From positions 1-64,000 of the forward strand of contig VTFK01000330.1 in NCBI GenBank assembly GCA_009617715.1: 64,000 nt of DNA, written 5' to 3'. Every line of letters starts with the position of its first letter. Position 1 is the stretch's first letter. Below the pieces are notes generated by a model. It made no database searches, had not been told where the DNA came from, and saw only the letters and a program-made list of their open reading frames with translations. The DNA is from Plectrocnemia conspersa (Eukaryota > Arthropoda > Insecta > Trichoptera > Polycentropodidae). Below are positions 11,901 through 24,950 of this stretch, in pieces. The translations under genes and the position numbers were made by a program.

Positions 11901-12620
11901 TACGCTTAGTCAAAAACTAACTTTTAGAGGTCACGGAAATTTTTAAATTGGAAAACGGAGTAGATCCGAATGACTTATGATATGCTCTTATATGAATGAT
12001 TACGTGATACACAAAATATTCGCCTAATACCTCAATTGTTTCGTCGACATCCTACCGGATACCTCCATTATCCCCTAGAAGCCGAAATAAGGGATTTTTA
12101 TCCGTCACGGCTCCATTATTCTCCGTACGTGGTCGGCGTACAACAGTCGCGTTGACCCTTTCCATCCCCTTATTCGTCTTCTTAAGGAGTCATCCCACAC
12201 TTTTGACCTTGGAGCGTCACTCAAACCAGTATCCCTTTTTACTATCGTACTACACAGCCGTTATTAAAGAGAAAAACCAGTGCTTAGGTGGCTTCGCCCG
12301 GTTATTACAGTCACTGCATCAAAATTCGCGCAATAAATGTCGGCGTGTAATAAAATTCATGAATATGTTTCCCCACTTTCACGGTGGCAAAGTGCCATCA
12401 TTATGCTAATATGATCTCACCCCTGAGAGTTAGTCAGTCACCCTAAACATTTTAGCACGGACGCGTTTGTTTTTTTTTTTGCATGCGTACATATTAAAAT
12501 TTTCCCAGGACGTTGCGAAGCGCTCGGAAAATTTTGCCCACAAAACAGTTAACTTATGGGTTCAATAAAAACTTCACCATTTAAAGAGACGCGAATAACC
12601 CACGTCGCACCTAAAAAAAA
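11901..12620. other. Higher-complexity noncoding island with a 10-bp inverted repeat
   Basis: About 12040-12460 is CpG-bearing and complex. It includes an unassigned 85-codon frame (12152-12409) with no known domain. At its 3' side AAAATTTTCC (12496-12505) and GGAAAATTTT (12526-12535) form a perfect inverted repeat with a 20-nt spacer. Candidate regulatory segment. Confidence 0.35.
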
Positions 12621-15000
12621 TCCTATTACTTTTATTTATTCCGGAAGTAGATAATTTTATTTTAATAAATGTCATGTTGTCTGTGTTTACTTGATAAAAG
12701 CGTATATGTAATCACAAGCTGACCTATAAATTTCTGATGATTTGAATTCCTTCACCTTATATATTTTTTAATAACTTATTGAAAACAAAATTACATTTTA
12801 CAAAAGGTATATTATATAATATTTTTTCTAAATAAGCAAGTGCAACAGGTGCGTAGGTTTCAGTGTAAAAGAAAGTCTTAAATGGACTGGCAAAAAATGT
12901 CAAATTTATGTTTATTATTATTTTTTTTTCATTTTTATGTGAAAGCATGTATTAAAGTCGTTTATATTTTTTTCCATTTTTTGTATTAAACAATTCATAT
13001 TTTATTTACAATGCTTTAAATAATTACGTAATAAATAATTTGATTTTTTCTTGATTAATTAATGGTTTTAATTTTCCCTAAATATTGTTTTTCGATAAAA
13101 TGTATTAATTAACCGCAAAATAAATGAATTTTCTATTTATATACAATTATCTCAAGTAAAGAAAATATTTCAAAGAATCAATTAATATATAATATTAGGC
13201 TAAATCACAAGTTGATTCTTAACTTGAAAACGATACATGCTTTCTTAATTAACATATTTAATATGCTATATCAATAAAACAATTATTGAACTTACTTATT
13301 TACTTGATATGTCTCTTGAAAATGTTTCTTAATTTTGAGTAATTACTTTTTTTGGTATACAGATAGTGTATCGAGACTTCACAATAAAAAAAGTGTGCTA
13401 AATCTAAAAGCATAAAACTGTGATTGCCGTAGTAGATCAAACTCTACAGTTACCAAATAAAATATTGCTGCTGTGGAAAAATCAGTAATGGAAAATATAT
13501 GTATGACTAAAATAGGGATATTTAATAGGGTACATCAGTAAAATTTTAATATTATTTCATTAAATTGAATATGACAAATTCGGACTATCAAAAAAAATAT
13601 ATAGAACAAATTTTTACTTTCCCTCGTTTGTTTAATTATCCTTTTAGATATTTTTTTTGTAGTATGGTAAAATAGAAAATAAGCATAAAAAAGGTTTATG
13701 TTAGACTCTTTCTTTATTCGAGTTATTTGATCAGATTGATAAATGATAAAATTATAGGAACAAAGACTTTCTAAATTTGTAATTATAAAGCAATAGTAAT
13801 CATTATTCGTTTATAGATTAATATTTGTACAAGCATATATGTACGTATATGCTATAGTGAATGCGTATTACCAGTAAAGTTCAATTTTCACTGGTGTTTT
13901 AATAAAATTATATCCGAATACATTTTTACCGGTAGAAATCTATTTCAACTAGCAAAAAAATAATTTAAATGATAAGCGCTAGTAATATTATACGTTACTC
14001 TAAAATGTCTATGAAACTCAATTTAACAGTTTTAAAGCGTACATTTAGTATTAACTAGGTATTCTGATTTTTCGAGAAATGAGAATTCTAGACTTAAATT
14101 TAGTTAGGTTAAAACAGTACTGATTAATTGTTTATAGAATAAAATTTTATTTTTTATATTAAGCGCGTTATTATTTTTCTATAAATTATAGATTTTAAAG
14201 CCACAATGGCGTTAAGCCTTTTGACTGGAGTTTATTTATGTTTGTTGAATTTAAGTCTGGAGTCTAAGTGTATACCCAGGTATTTAACGCTTGACCACTA
14301 TTTAATGTTATGCCCTTGTTTACTCTTAATAGTTGCAGGTAATACAGCAACCTAACGAGATAAAACTATATAATATTTAAACAAGATTTATTGAGCTTCT
14401 ATACATTTTCCGAGCCAACGTTTACAATGGTACGGTTTATGCTTATCACTAATATTAGTTATGCATCATATTATTTTTAAAAAAATCCTTTAATTCTTAT
14501 ATGTATAAATTATTCTAACATATAATACTTGATTATGTCGCGAAACTATAAATATTACCATATTCATATATAAGAATCATATCTTATAAAGTTGACTACA
14601 TATATATATATCTGATATACCTTTTAATTCCAGCCTTAATTTTGGTAAAAAAGTCTTACTTAATATCATATAATATTTTCTGTAACACATTCGATTAATC
14701 ATTGTAATCATGAGATTTATTTTTTTGCAATAAAAGTTAATTCTTTTGAATTATTGCAATATTTTCATTATATATGATTTACTTAGTAATAGATAATCAT
14801 TTAATTTAGTTTGCGTATTTATTATCAGCAAAAAATATGAATTATTATTATACATAATTACATTTTTAGCAATTGCTTGACATACCAAATATTTTTTTAA
14901 TGAGCTTCCAATTTTTATTGGCTATGTCCATACCACGAATAATTTACAAGAATTAATTTGCTCTCTAAGCTAATTAATTTGCTCTCCCAAGATGAAAATT
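12621..15000. other. A+T-rich desert
   Basis: About 2.4 kb of low-complexity A+T-rich DNA. I see no gene, RNA gene or repeat family. Confidence 0.5.
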
Positions 15001-15015
15001 TACGGTTCTTTATTA

Positions 15016-15036
15016 GACCGTTAATTATTAACGGTC
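15016..15036. repeat. 21-bp palindrome with paired Myb-like half sites
   Basis: GACCGTTAAT (15016-15025) and ATTAACGGTC (15027-15036) are exact reverse complements around one base. Each arm contains TAACGG or its complement, which fits the animal Myb consensus YAACKG. It sits in a small complex island (15000-15120). The binding role is inferred from the motif only. Confidence 0.5.
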
Positions 15037-15120
15037 ATCCGTTTTTTCGCTAACGAGTCATCTTCACCGGTTCCGGTTATATTATACAGGTAACAAAGGT
15101 CTAGGGTGACGTTTTAATTT

Positions 15121-16080
15121 TAGTCTTCTGAAAAATGCCCCAGCTAATTAAATAACGCCTAGTTTATAAACATGGGTAACTTTTGAGATTTTAATTTTGT
15201 ATGTGAATTATTTCATATATTTATCAACGCCCCCAAAATTATAATAATGGTATTTTCATTGTAATGTTAATTTTAATTGTACGTTAATTTTAATGAGTAA
15301 TTCATGAATTCTTGCTTTATTAAAATTAAAATATATACCTATAATATATAGAAAAACATGAATTTCGTGTAAATTATGTAAGTTCGTGGTGTGTTGCTTA
15401 AAATCATATTTGTTTTATGCTATTATACGCAAAATGTTTAATATACAAATAGAGCAGAGAAATCGAACATTTTTGTGACGATCCATACTTAACTTCAGAA
15501 ATGAATTAAATACAATTTCGTTAGGACACAAAATAAAAGATTTCTAGGTTTTGCTAGTCTGAGTTCATTTCAATCAATATGTTTGTGCTCTGTTGCTGTA
15601 TTTTAAGGATTATCTGATACCTCATCCTTGGCTTTATCTTCTTCAGTTCTGCCACAATATTATACAGTACTTTTTTAGTTTTGTTAATTTGTATTTGCGA
15701 TACTATGAGTTTTAATTTTATATTTTACTCGTTCGAAAATTTAAATATAAAAAAAATATAATATTAGTAAATATGCGCAAAAAAATTAAAACACGCCTTT
15801 AAAAAAAATAATAATCAAAACTCAAACAATAATGGAAATTTTAGTCTAGAACTTTGGAAATATAACAATATTTTTATATATATTATATTATAGTATTAGA
15901 TTTATATTTGATAAATTTATTGCATACACCAAAACTATTTCATGAAATATTTAGCTAGCGAAAAATTGTCTATGAAATACTGTTTATCAAATATAAAATT
16001 GAAATTGTTAAAAAAATTTTAAAAATAATTGAAATCAAACACATTTATATACTACATATGCGAGATAGTGTATAAGATGT
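15121..16080. other. A+T-rich noncoding DNA
   Basis: Nothing recognised apart from short A/T runs. Confidence 0.45.
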
Positions 16081-16600
16081 ATATTTATGTTTTCTAAATA
16101 CTGTTTCATGTTATTACACAATGGAAGCCAAATGAATCGGGCGCAATTGAATGCTATAATTTTACAACCACATTCTACTCGTGCGCTTTCTAGTCGCTTA
16201 AAAGAGCTTTTTACAGCGGACAGTTTACATCCAAAGCGAATTTCTGTTTATCCACAGTGGCTAGCATTGTTTTATGGCAACACGTAAGGTCTTTCTTAAC
16301 GAGTCGCGGTGTATTCGAACGAACGGCCCCAGATATTTAACGATCGGTTCCAAAGCGTCGTTTCACCGTCGGAATGCGAAATTTCCAACTTGTGGTATGT
16401 CATTTGACAGCGGAGAACAACTTGGCAATATACGCTATAAGTTCTTTGGTCCTTCTTATCTTTCGGTTCGTTTGCTAGGAGACGATCTACTAATGGATGT
16501 GTTTACTCGGGTAAAAATGTCTTTAAAGATGAACCAAGAAGAAAATAAAACGTCTCGGGAGTTTTCCAAACGTTGGATAAAGAAACCTTAAGTCCATAGG
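16081..16600 (+). other. Complex island with two overlapping unassigned open frames
   Basis: Frames at 16087-16287 (66 codons) and 16274-16591 (105 codons) overlap by 14 bp and use a broader amino-acid range than other short frames here. Examples are RAQLNAIILQPHSTRALSSR in the first and SVRLLGDDLLMDVFTRVKM in the second. No signal peptide, membrane segment or known domain is visible. This may be a decayed gene or conserved noncoding DNA. A single frameshift would join the frames, but no homology supports doing so. Confidence 0.25.
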
Positions 16601-17200
16601 AAAAGGGTATTGAGTTTTTCAAAGCATTCGGTTGTATAACATTATGTTGTTATTGTTGAATTTTATAAACATCCTATTAAATATTATTCGTGAATTTCAA
16701 CTATTAAAAATACATGCTAAAAAAGCACTTAAATTTATAAGATATATATTATTTTATGGCAAGTTATTCAAAGTCTTCATAAATTTAAAACAAAAAAAAA
16801 CTTTTCAATTTTAAAAGTTCTATCTTTTATATCTTACATCTCACGATCTTTATTGGTCCAGTCTGTATAACTAAGAACTCACAAATGAACAAGAGACTCT
16901 TCTTCGCTTTTTTAAACATTGTACAAAAAAATAAACCCTTATAATTTATTGCTCTAAATATATTTTCCCATTATGAAACCCAAGTTACTTTTATTATGCT
17001 TGGAATAGTAAGTCGACTTAATTTTTATATAATACCTTCAGTCGCAAATTTATTTCAAGCATTCGTATATAGTTGTTTATTTACCTTAAATTATTTGCTA
17101 ATTTAACATGTACGATCGATTCCAAAAATAAAAGGCTTAACGTTTAATATTTACATCTCGGCAATATCATAAATCACAGCTTTATATATGTAAAACAACA
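16601..17200. other. A+T-rich noncoding DNA
   Basis: No gene or repeat is recognised. Confidence 0.45.
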
Positions 17201-17490
17201 TTTTAATCGATAGCTAACTCTACACGAGCTTTTTAAGCGTTTACTTTGAGCAAGTTTGCTTTCTAGTTATAAATTCGCAAGTGCTCTAAAAATGTCAAGC
17301 GGTGCTTGGCGCCGCTTTGTGCAAGTTGCATATAGACGATAACCATCCGATAGGATGTGTGTGCAATTATTTGTGTTTAGGGGTTAAATTGGTAGCAGCA
17401 GTTGCGAGAAAGGCTAAATTATGAAGCTTGCTTAGCAAACAAAAGTTTACCGAGAAGCTGCAATCTGCAGTTAGTCACGCCTGTTAAATG
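17201..17490. other. Higher-complexity noncoding island
   Basis: Contains AAGCGG/CCGCTT as a small stem around TGCTTGGCG near 17300. Complex sequence, no open frame. Candidate conserved noncoding segment. Confidence 0.3.
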
Positions 17491-18110
17491 CAGAAACTTC
17501 GTAATTTATTTTTACTAAAAAAATACTGTTAGGTATAAAACATTGCGAAACCAGATGCATATATAAATTCATTATTTTTAACATATAAAAAAATGTGTTT
17601 TTTTATAACTATTTAAAAAAAAAATATTAATAAAACATTAAATAGTAGTTTTCAATTTTAATACTTTCAAATAATTTGTGATTTCTCGAACCGATAGAAA
17701 AATAATATTTTATGATTTTTTAAAACTTGTGATGTATTTATATTTTTATTGCTTTTATATATTATTTTATATATTTAATATTATATTTTAAATGTTAAGA
17801 AATAAGAGGCGGCTATGTGCTCAGGCGCGACCACCTGTATAAGTAATTTACTTCCAACCAACGACGAGCTTAAAAATTAAAATTAACACATTATTTTACG
17901 AAAAACAACTTTTCGTTATAAATTACTTAAAATAAAAGTATTTTTTTTCAAATACTTGATCTACTTTTCTTTCAATACGCATATTAAATATACATATATT
18001 TTTTACCGTGTTTTATTTAGGATCGTTTTGATAGATTTTTAATTTATTATATTATACTGAAAATTAGCTATGAGGGTAATTTTATTTTTTTATCAATATG
18101 CAATGTCAAA
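17491..18110. other. A+T-rich desert
   Basis: Nothing recognised. A short CpG-bearing patch lies near 17805-17870. Confidence 0.45.
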
Positions 18111-18400
18111 AAAAAAATCATGGCCATCATTGACAAAGTCATTCAACTACTTACAGGCTTACCAATTAATTGCCTGTTATCAAAACCATTTAGCACACTT
18201 TTTTATTTCTCTTTTAAGAAATAAAAACTTGTTCCCCTTCGGATGTTAGGAGAACGCAAATACAATTGGTTTAAAAATTCTCGAGGGATATTCCAGGATA
18301 GCGACTGCAAATCCACAGGGATTTGTAAGACTTATTCTGTACCCATTTGGCGAAATGTAGTAGGAGTTGTGACTTTTATACTTAAGGCATTAGATTACAT
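18111..18400. other. Higher-complexity noncoding island
   Basis: Complex sequence with balanced base use for this window, including CTCGAGGGATATTCCAGGAT near 18280. No credible frame. Candidate conserved noncoding segment. Confidence 0.28.
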
Positions 18401-19675
18401 ATATTCATTTCGATTATAAAATATTTATTTGTAAATTCAGATATAGTTTTAATTAATTATGTATGTGACATTTGTATCGATGACTTTCTTGCATATTTTT
18501 TTCAATAACTAAATGATTATTTTTTGGTTATAATTCCTGAAATTGTTATGAGAGTAATTAATTCATGTGATTTTGACATGAGATCACATTTTTTAGATTA
18601 TCGTCATCAAGAGTGATCAGCAATTATATAAACAAACAATTGTCTCAATACTTAAGCTAAACGCAAGTCACATTTAACCCGGTGTCTATTTTATTTTAGC
18701 CCCCTAAAAGGAATAGATTTAACATTTTTAAATTAAAATAACAGCTAACCGTGACGCTAAGGAGTTACGAGATATGACTCATATTGCTTCGCATTTTGCT
18801 GTAGCGTTACGCAATTATTCGAAAGCGTCTTCAATGCTACGTGTATACGTTTTTTTGTTATATAGTGTTCTCATTATATTACCCGTCAAGGTGGACTTTA
18901 AATATCTTGCTTTTAAAGCAGTAGACTGTGAATTATTGTGTTATCGAATTAGATGACAAAGCATTAAGATTTTTTGCGATGATATATGTCTACACTAAAA
19001 AAATGCAATAAACGTCTTCATTACAACCTGTTCTGTAATATTTTATTGAGGTTTTTCGAACTCAAAGGAGCGATTAAAATTTATATATATATATAAAAAA
19101 ACCCTATCTAAGCTAGTTTTTTAAATGTTCTGCAAATATCATGAGATTTCTTAACACTAAAGTAAAGCCAGGAAACTTTTACTCTACCTCTAATTGAAAG
19201 TGATTAATATGCAAAGTGTTCTGTTTGCTTACTTAAAGAAGGTAGATTTATATGGGAACGCTGAGCATTTTATTATCTAAGAACAGGGCGGTAGGGTAAA
19301 TAAGTTTGGGAACCTCTGGGTTAGATTAGTGATTAACAACCAGTTATTTGACTTGTTTTTAAACAAAAATGTAATATTTTATTGCTTAATTTACTTTCAA
19401 TCTTGACTGCATAATGGAAAAATTATACGTATTAAAAACATTTACGAATACATTAAGAGAATTAAATCTTATACCGTATAAACTTGAGACCGCAAGATTT
19501 CAGCAGCTATTGTCTGGTAGTTTTTATATTAAAACTAAAAAAAAATAGAATACACTCAGTGGTGGAAGATTTTGTGCCAGACGAATTAATTACGCTAACG
19601 AGCATAAAGCTTTTAGATATAGAATTCGTTATCATAAAATATTAAACACTATGTTAATTTAATATAATAAATATT
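18401..19675. other. A+T-rich DNA with weakly complex patches
   Basis: Patches at about 18650-18970 and 19230-19330 are somewhat more complex but lack motifs or frames that I can name. Confidence 0.4.
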
Positions 19676-20165
19676 TTTTCGCTTCATAGTGAAACTTGGA
19701 TATATTTACATTTTCGAGATAATTTTCTCCGATACGACGCTCGCATCTGTGCAAAAGCTCTTTCTTACATAGCCATTTCTCCGCAACGTTTTATCTTTGT
19801 GTGTACCCCCATCGCATATGCCATAAAATCATTGCGATATAGCACAAACATAGCCCTAATTAATACTTGTTTAAAAACATCTCTATTTTTAACTATAATT
19901 TGCATGACGAAACAAAGGCGACGACATACGCTCGCGTTTCACTTCGCTTACCTTTCGCGTATTTTATTATTCTATTCATGGAGTCAAGGGTTCCCTCTTG
20001 CAAGGTGTATTAAAACTTTTGCAAGGAAGAAGACGAAGAAACGGAAAAAAAATAGTAGAAAAACAATTTGCTTCGAATAATTCTCGAGTGCAAGCAATGC
20101 CGCTAATCAACGGACGAGTGAGAATTTCGAAAGTAAAGTTCGAAAAAACCTTTGCGATATTTTAA
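19676..20165. other. Higher-complexity island
   Basis: Holds a 93-codon frame (19799-20080) ending in a Lys/Arg-rich tail (KKTKKRKKNSRK). It has no family resemblance and the tail reflects an A-rich run. Candidate conserved noncoding DNA. Confidence 0.3.
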
Positions 20166-20400
20166 TTAACAGCTACCAAAGTTAGGAATACTTGAGACTG
20201 CAATAATAAAAATGTATGTATGGCTAAAAACAACGATCGAAAACAGCTTTTTTTTTATTTTCAACTTAAGCTTAAGCAAAACCATATCAAATTTTCTTCT
20301 CTGCAAATAAAAAAAATATAAATATTTGGTCTCTTTTACTGCTTTTTATATGTCATAACACTGATTTAAAAATCAAATTTTTACGCTATTAAGTCGAAAA
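20166..20400. other. A+T-rich noncoding DNA
   Basis: Nothing recognised. Confidence 0.4.
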
Positions 20401-21410
20401 CATCGGTGGGTGACTATTATTAAAATATAGATGCACTCGATGTAGGTCAGTACATGACAATAGATGGCATTAGTTAAAATCAGTTAGAAATAAACATATT
20501 TTTAACAGAGGATAATGCTTAGAACATTTTTAATCGATTTTATTGTATTAAATAGAGCATATCGCGATATTGCCGCTTGACTTCTTCCATATTTATTTGC
20601 TAAATAATTAGATTTGTTTACTTGAAACATCATAAGAAACCATGTATGTCCTCAAGCATTTGTAATTGGTAATTGCATTAAAAGTGGCGAGAACAAAATC
20701 TTCTACTAGGGAGGCTATGGATACGCCGACAAACAAAGAATACTTTAACTGTTTTTTTTCGCCAAAGACTTGCAATTACACGTCTAACATTTCGATTTGG
20801 CATCTGACATCAGATATCAATTTGACGCTACTGATGATGCTCTGGAGTACTAGCCATCTAAGAGACTTTCAGAGACTCTTACCTGCGGCTTCGATGACGA
20901 TTCAACTGCTACTATGTTGCTTGGATTTCGTCTCAAACTTGTCTTTTCTGGCAGCGTTTGTTTAAAATTGAAGTTGCCCATCTGTATGCCTGATATTATA
21001 GCAATTATTATTGATAAAGCATGTTTATCTTTTCGACAGATATGTATAATATATATTACATTCCATAGAAGAGTCTTGATAAACATATTTGAATTTTCAA
21101 AATGTATATTAAAGGTTCACGAAAATTAGTATAACAATTGAAATGACAAACATTTCATGTAAGACTCGTTATAATTACGAATTTGCTATATACATGACCG
21201 CATCCATATTAATGAGCCTTATCTGGTTACCACCATTGTCTTGTTATATCCATTCCCTTGATCTTATTTGCATATATAGCCCAAAAGACCACACTGTGGC
21301 AGAACATTCATTGACGGTGTGTGACGACCCTCAGATTACACATGGAGAGTTTCATAGGACACAATATGTATTAGAAACAATAGAAACATATATCATATTA
21401 TCATAAAATG
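20401..21410. other. Broad moderately complex region with overlapping unassigned frames
   Basis: Frames of 99 (20666-20965), 78 (20850-21086, reverse) and 87 codons (21143-21406) overlap on both strands. None shows a known domain. Frames on both strands at once fit locally higher C+G better than a gene. Confidence 0.3.
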
Positions 21411-21484
21411 AAATACAGATATTCTTACGTTTATTCCATAAAAAAATATAAGAAATAGTATAAATAATATTTTTAATTGAATTT

Positions 21485-21565
21485 TATTCTCTTTTCAGGT
21501 AATGCTCGCTTTAGCCGTTGTCCGTTGTCGCCTGTAATATTTCAGCAAGCCTAATCTGGGTATGT
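21485..21565 (+). other. Exon-like segment with acceptor, 61-nt insert and GTATGT donor-like site
   Basis: TATTCTCTTTTCAG ends at 21498. The 61-nt insert (21499-21559) is much richer in C+G than its flanks, and GTATGT follows at 21560. One frame reads NARFSRCPLSPVIFQQA and then a stop six bases before the donor-like site. It could be the end of a coding sequence or a noncoding exon. There is no homology support. Confidence 0.28.
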
Positions 21566-21990
21566 ACAAATTTACATATTACGTACACGAATCGGGTTCT
21601 GCATAATTAACTATACAAACCATATGACTATCGCAGTACAATTTTTATGTATAATGTAAAATGTACTAGTTTATATGACTGTTTTTCCGGGGGTTGTATT
21701 AGTAAAAATATAATTTAACTTTTAGTATAAAAATTACATTAATTCAAAAAATTAGTATAAAAATTCTTTTTTACATTTAGAGTATGTACGTATTAATTTA
21801 ATTAACATAATATACTTAAATTGCGATAAAATATGACACGTTTAATATTAGTTATAAATAATTATATTGCTGCATAAGTCCCTTAATCCTGACGAATAAA
21901 TTAGTTGCTAATCGTTAAATCAACTGTAGCTAGTTTTTATTTCGAAAAATTGCTTCGTTCACATGAACATCAATGTTGTTGGTTAATTTT
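21566..21990. other. A+T-rich noncoding DNA
   Basis: Nothing recognised. Confidence 0.4.
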
Positions 21991-22215
21991 AAATTTCGTG
22001 GAGTTTGATTATCGTTTTTGCTACGTTCTCTTTTGTGCCAATGATAAACTATTTTCGCTGATATAATAGAAAGGCGTTGTCCTGCTTATGTCGTGTCAGT
22101 ACGCGCCCGTTAGCGTCGGCGTATCAATAGGCCCTTTGCACGTGTGTCTTACTTTGAGGATTACGTCAAAAGATTTAACTACCCGCCGATAAATCATTTG
22201 TAGGTATTTTTCTTT
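21991..22215. other. Higher-complexity noncoding island
   Basis: CpG-bearing stretch (GTACGCGCCCGTTAGCGTCG at about 22099-22118). No frame. Candidate conserved or regulatory segment. Confidence 0.3.
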
Positions 22216-22545
22216 AATAAATGCAATAATACTTAAACACTATTTCATTTACCGTGTCAAATTTAAACCCTAAATTTTAAATTTATAATTAAATAATAGC
22301 TCTGTAACTTATTCATGTATTTTCATATTTCTTTGGCATGCAAATCTCGGCTCGTTTTATTTTTTAGCAATAGATGGATTATTTTAAGCTTTTTTTTATC
22401 TAAACATCCACGTTCACCTAATTTGTCAAATTTTTGCACGTTTTTAGTCTAATGTGATTAGGATTAAGATAAATAATTTATTTATCCGCTTATTTTAAGT
22501 TTATCGTTGATATAATAATGAAGATTTAGGGGTGATCAATCATTT

Positions 22546-22580
22546 GTCCCTACGTTTTGTTATTGTACAAATGTAGGGAC
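22546..22580. repeat. Hairpin with GTCCCTAC/GTAGGGAC stem
   Basis: GTCCCTAC (22546-22553) pairs perfectly with GTAGGGAC (22573-22580). TTTTGT and ACAAA continue the stem past one bulged position to a loop of about six bases. It stands in otherwise A+T-rich DNA. It may be the trace of a terminal inverted repeat or simply a chance stem. Confidence 0.5.
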
Positions 22581-23035
22581 CTTTTGGTATAATTAGTTTA
22601 TTTTTATAGGCAAATTAATTATTTTTACAGTTACGTTTGTTTCATAGTAAATGTAATTTTTTGTGATTACGCTTAATATTTTAATGACACAATAATTGAA
22701 TAATGCGCTGCTTGAGTATTTTTTTGTGCAAATTACGCATTTTACGTGCAATATTTACAACAAATTCTCGCTTAATTGAAGTAGTAAAAAAATATTTTTT
22801 AATATTTTCGGTCTTTAAAAATAAAATTATATTGCTTATAAGATCAACTTAAATAGAAGTAAATATTAACTTATTACACAACAAAAGCAAATCATATTAA
22901 CTAACATTATGTCACTTACCGCCCCATGATTTAATTCGATTTTGAGTTTATAGAATTTTGATCTGTATATATTATATATGACATATACTAGTATATATGT
23001 ATTATACATAAACATGACATTTTGTAACGAGTTTC
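22581..23035. other. A+T-rich noncoding DNA
   Basis: Nothing recognised. Confidence 0.4.
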
Positions 23036-23620
23036 AGTAACGGTGTGTTAATTTGCAGCGTATGCTCGTAACTTATTATATTACGGCTTGGCGTGTAATT
23101 TATTAAGCCCACACAATCGGGGCGGTCCGAGCCAGGGGATGAAGGGTTTGAAAACGCGAAATTTAATCGTGGATTTTGTCAAATTTGACGCGGCTTGTGA
23201 CACTCTGATAATTGAAAACTCCGACGCGATATCTCCAACTGGCAAATGTCTTGTCATCGTTCGTTCATAGCTGAGAGCGCTTTTAAAATATGATGAAACA
23301 ATGCGGGTTTTAATTCTGGGAAATCTCCGGGAAAAATAATTGCCGAAAATGTTGTGAATGCCGCGAGAAACTAAATATGGTGTATTAAAATATCGTTAGT
23401 GATTGATGATGAAAGCAACGAACAATAAATTAATAAATATGCGAAATTATTAACCTTTGTAATATGAATTATCTTATTTCGGCAACAAGCGTTCCATTAC
23501 AACGGTGACGACACAATTATACGATTACTGAGAAGCTAGAATTTGACAAATACAGTCAAGAATTTACGTAGAAGGAAATACAATTGTGAAATCATATTGT
23601 AGTGTGAACGCTCGGTTAAA
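23036..23620. other. Higher-complexity noncoding island
   Basis: Includes CACAATCGGGGCGGTCCGAG at about 23111-23130, unusually G+C-rich for this window, and a 60-codon frame (23088-23270) with no known domain. Candidate conserved or regulatory segment. Confidence 0.35.
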
Positions 23621-24590
23621 TGCTTACAGTAAGCTAATTTGCAGGACTAATAGTTTCAAGTATTTTAGTACTAATAAGATAAAAGACATTTATTTATATA
23701 TTTTTGCACTAAATCTGTTTTAATTAATTTTAAAGCTAGTTGTTAATTATGGATTGCTTTAAATTAGATACTGATTTAACGCGTCTTATTTTACTCGACC
23801 ATGTTGACTGGTTACGTACGTAAGTCTTTAGGTTCACATAGGCTATGAAACATGTTGATATAAGACTCGCAAATATTTTTAAGTGTCTTGCAAAAATCTA
23901 GTACAATTTTTCAAAGTAGTAAATCACCACTTATCGTCCAATTTTATGCCAATTAACTTTGCAATAATATAACATACAGCACAGTTTCTCAGTTGATTGT
24001 TTTCGGTTACTGATAAATTTTAATGTTTTAAAAGGTATATGCTGAGATTTAGTCTCATTCAATTTTCTATGCCACATATTGGTCCATTTACTGGCATTGT
24101 CACTAGAGCATTAGTTTTATATAATAAATATAAAATCATAATCCTCAGAGAGTTTTATGCAGATATTTACTTATTTAATGCTTCGCAATCTAAATCGTCG
24201 TTCTTGGTTTTTGACGGTATCTTATGAGGACAATATTAAAAACTTTACAATTGTATTATTGTACGTAAAAAGTATTTAAACTATGGAGCAAAAGACAAAT
24301 TTCTTAAAAATTGCAGCAACTATATTTTTTTAAATTAAAAGGATTGCTAATTTTTACTTTTGGTAATTGCTATTTTTTATCTTACAGTATTCCTAATAAT
24401 TCATAATATTATTTGAGAACCTATAGAAATATTTTATATACAATACATATTCTGATACAGTTTAAATTCATAAAAGCCTTTAAATATTTCATTTGATGTT
24501 TCATTTATACTTTTATAGCAACAAATTTGTGATCGTATAATTTTAACCAAATCGGGTCACTTGTATTCCCTTTAGTAAGTCAAATATATT
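23621..24590. other. A+T-rich noncoding DNA
   Basis: A 62-codon frame at 24039-24227 has no recognisable feature. Nothing else is seen. Confidence 0.4.
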
Positions 24591-24950
24591 ATATCTAGAA
24601 TTGAGTACATGCCCATGTCGTTTGACTGATGTTAACATTTACCTGTGGGAAATTTTCACGAAAGCTCATATTTCTTAAGCCCAATCGACACATACAAAAG
24701 CGTTTGAAATGTGTTTTTCACAGTTAAAGTGTAAAAAAACACGCCCGATTGTTAAACGCCAATAAAAATGGCGGTTTCGCAATTTTCGCAGTAAACGATC
24801 GAAGGAAATAAAATGAAATAAAACACGCCAATCTCAATATGAAAGGTAAATAAACATTTGTATAAAAATATATATGTACATTGCGTTTACAATGCGAGAG
24901 CTTTCTTGCGTTTATATCGTTCATAAAAAGAACGCTTTTAAAGAGAGAGA
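24591..24950. other. Moderately complex noncoding segment
   Basis: About 24600-24810 is CpG-bearing (CGCCAATAAAAATGGCGG at about 24759-24776). Unassigned frames continue on both strands to 25131. Candidate conserved noncoding DNA. Confidence 0.28.
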
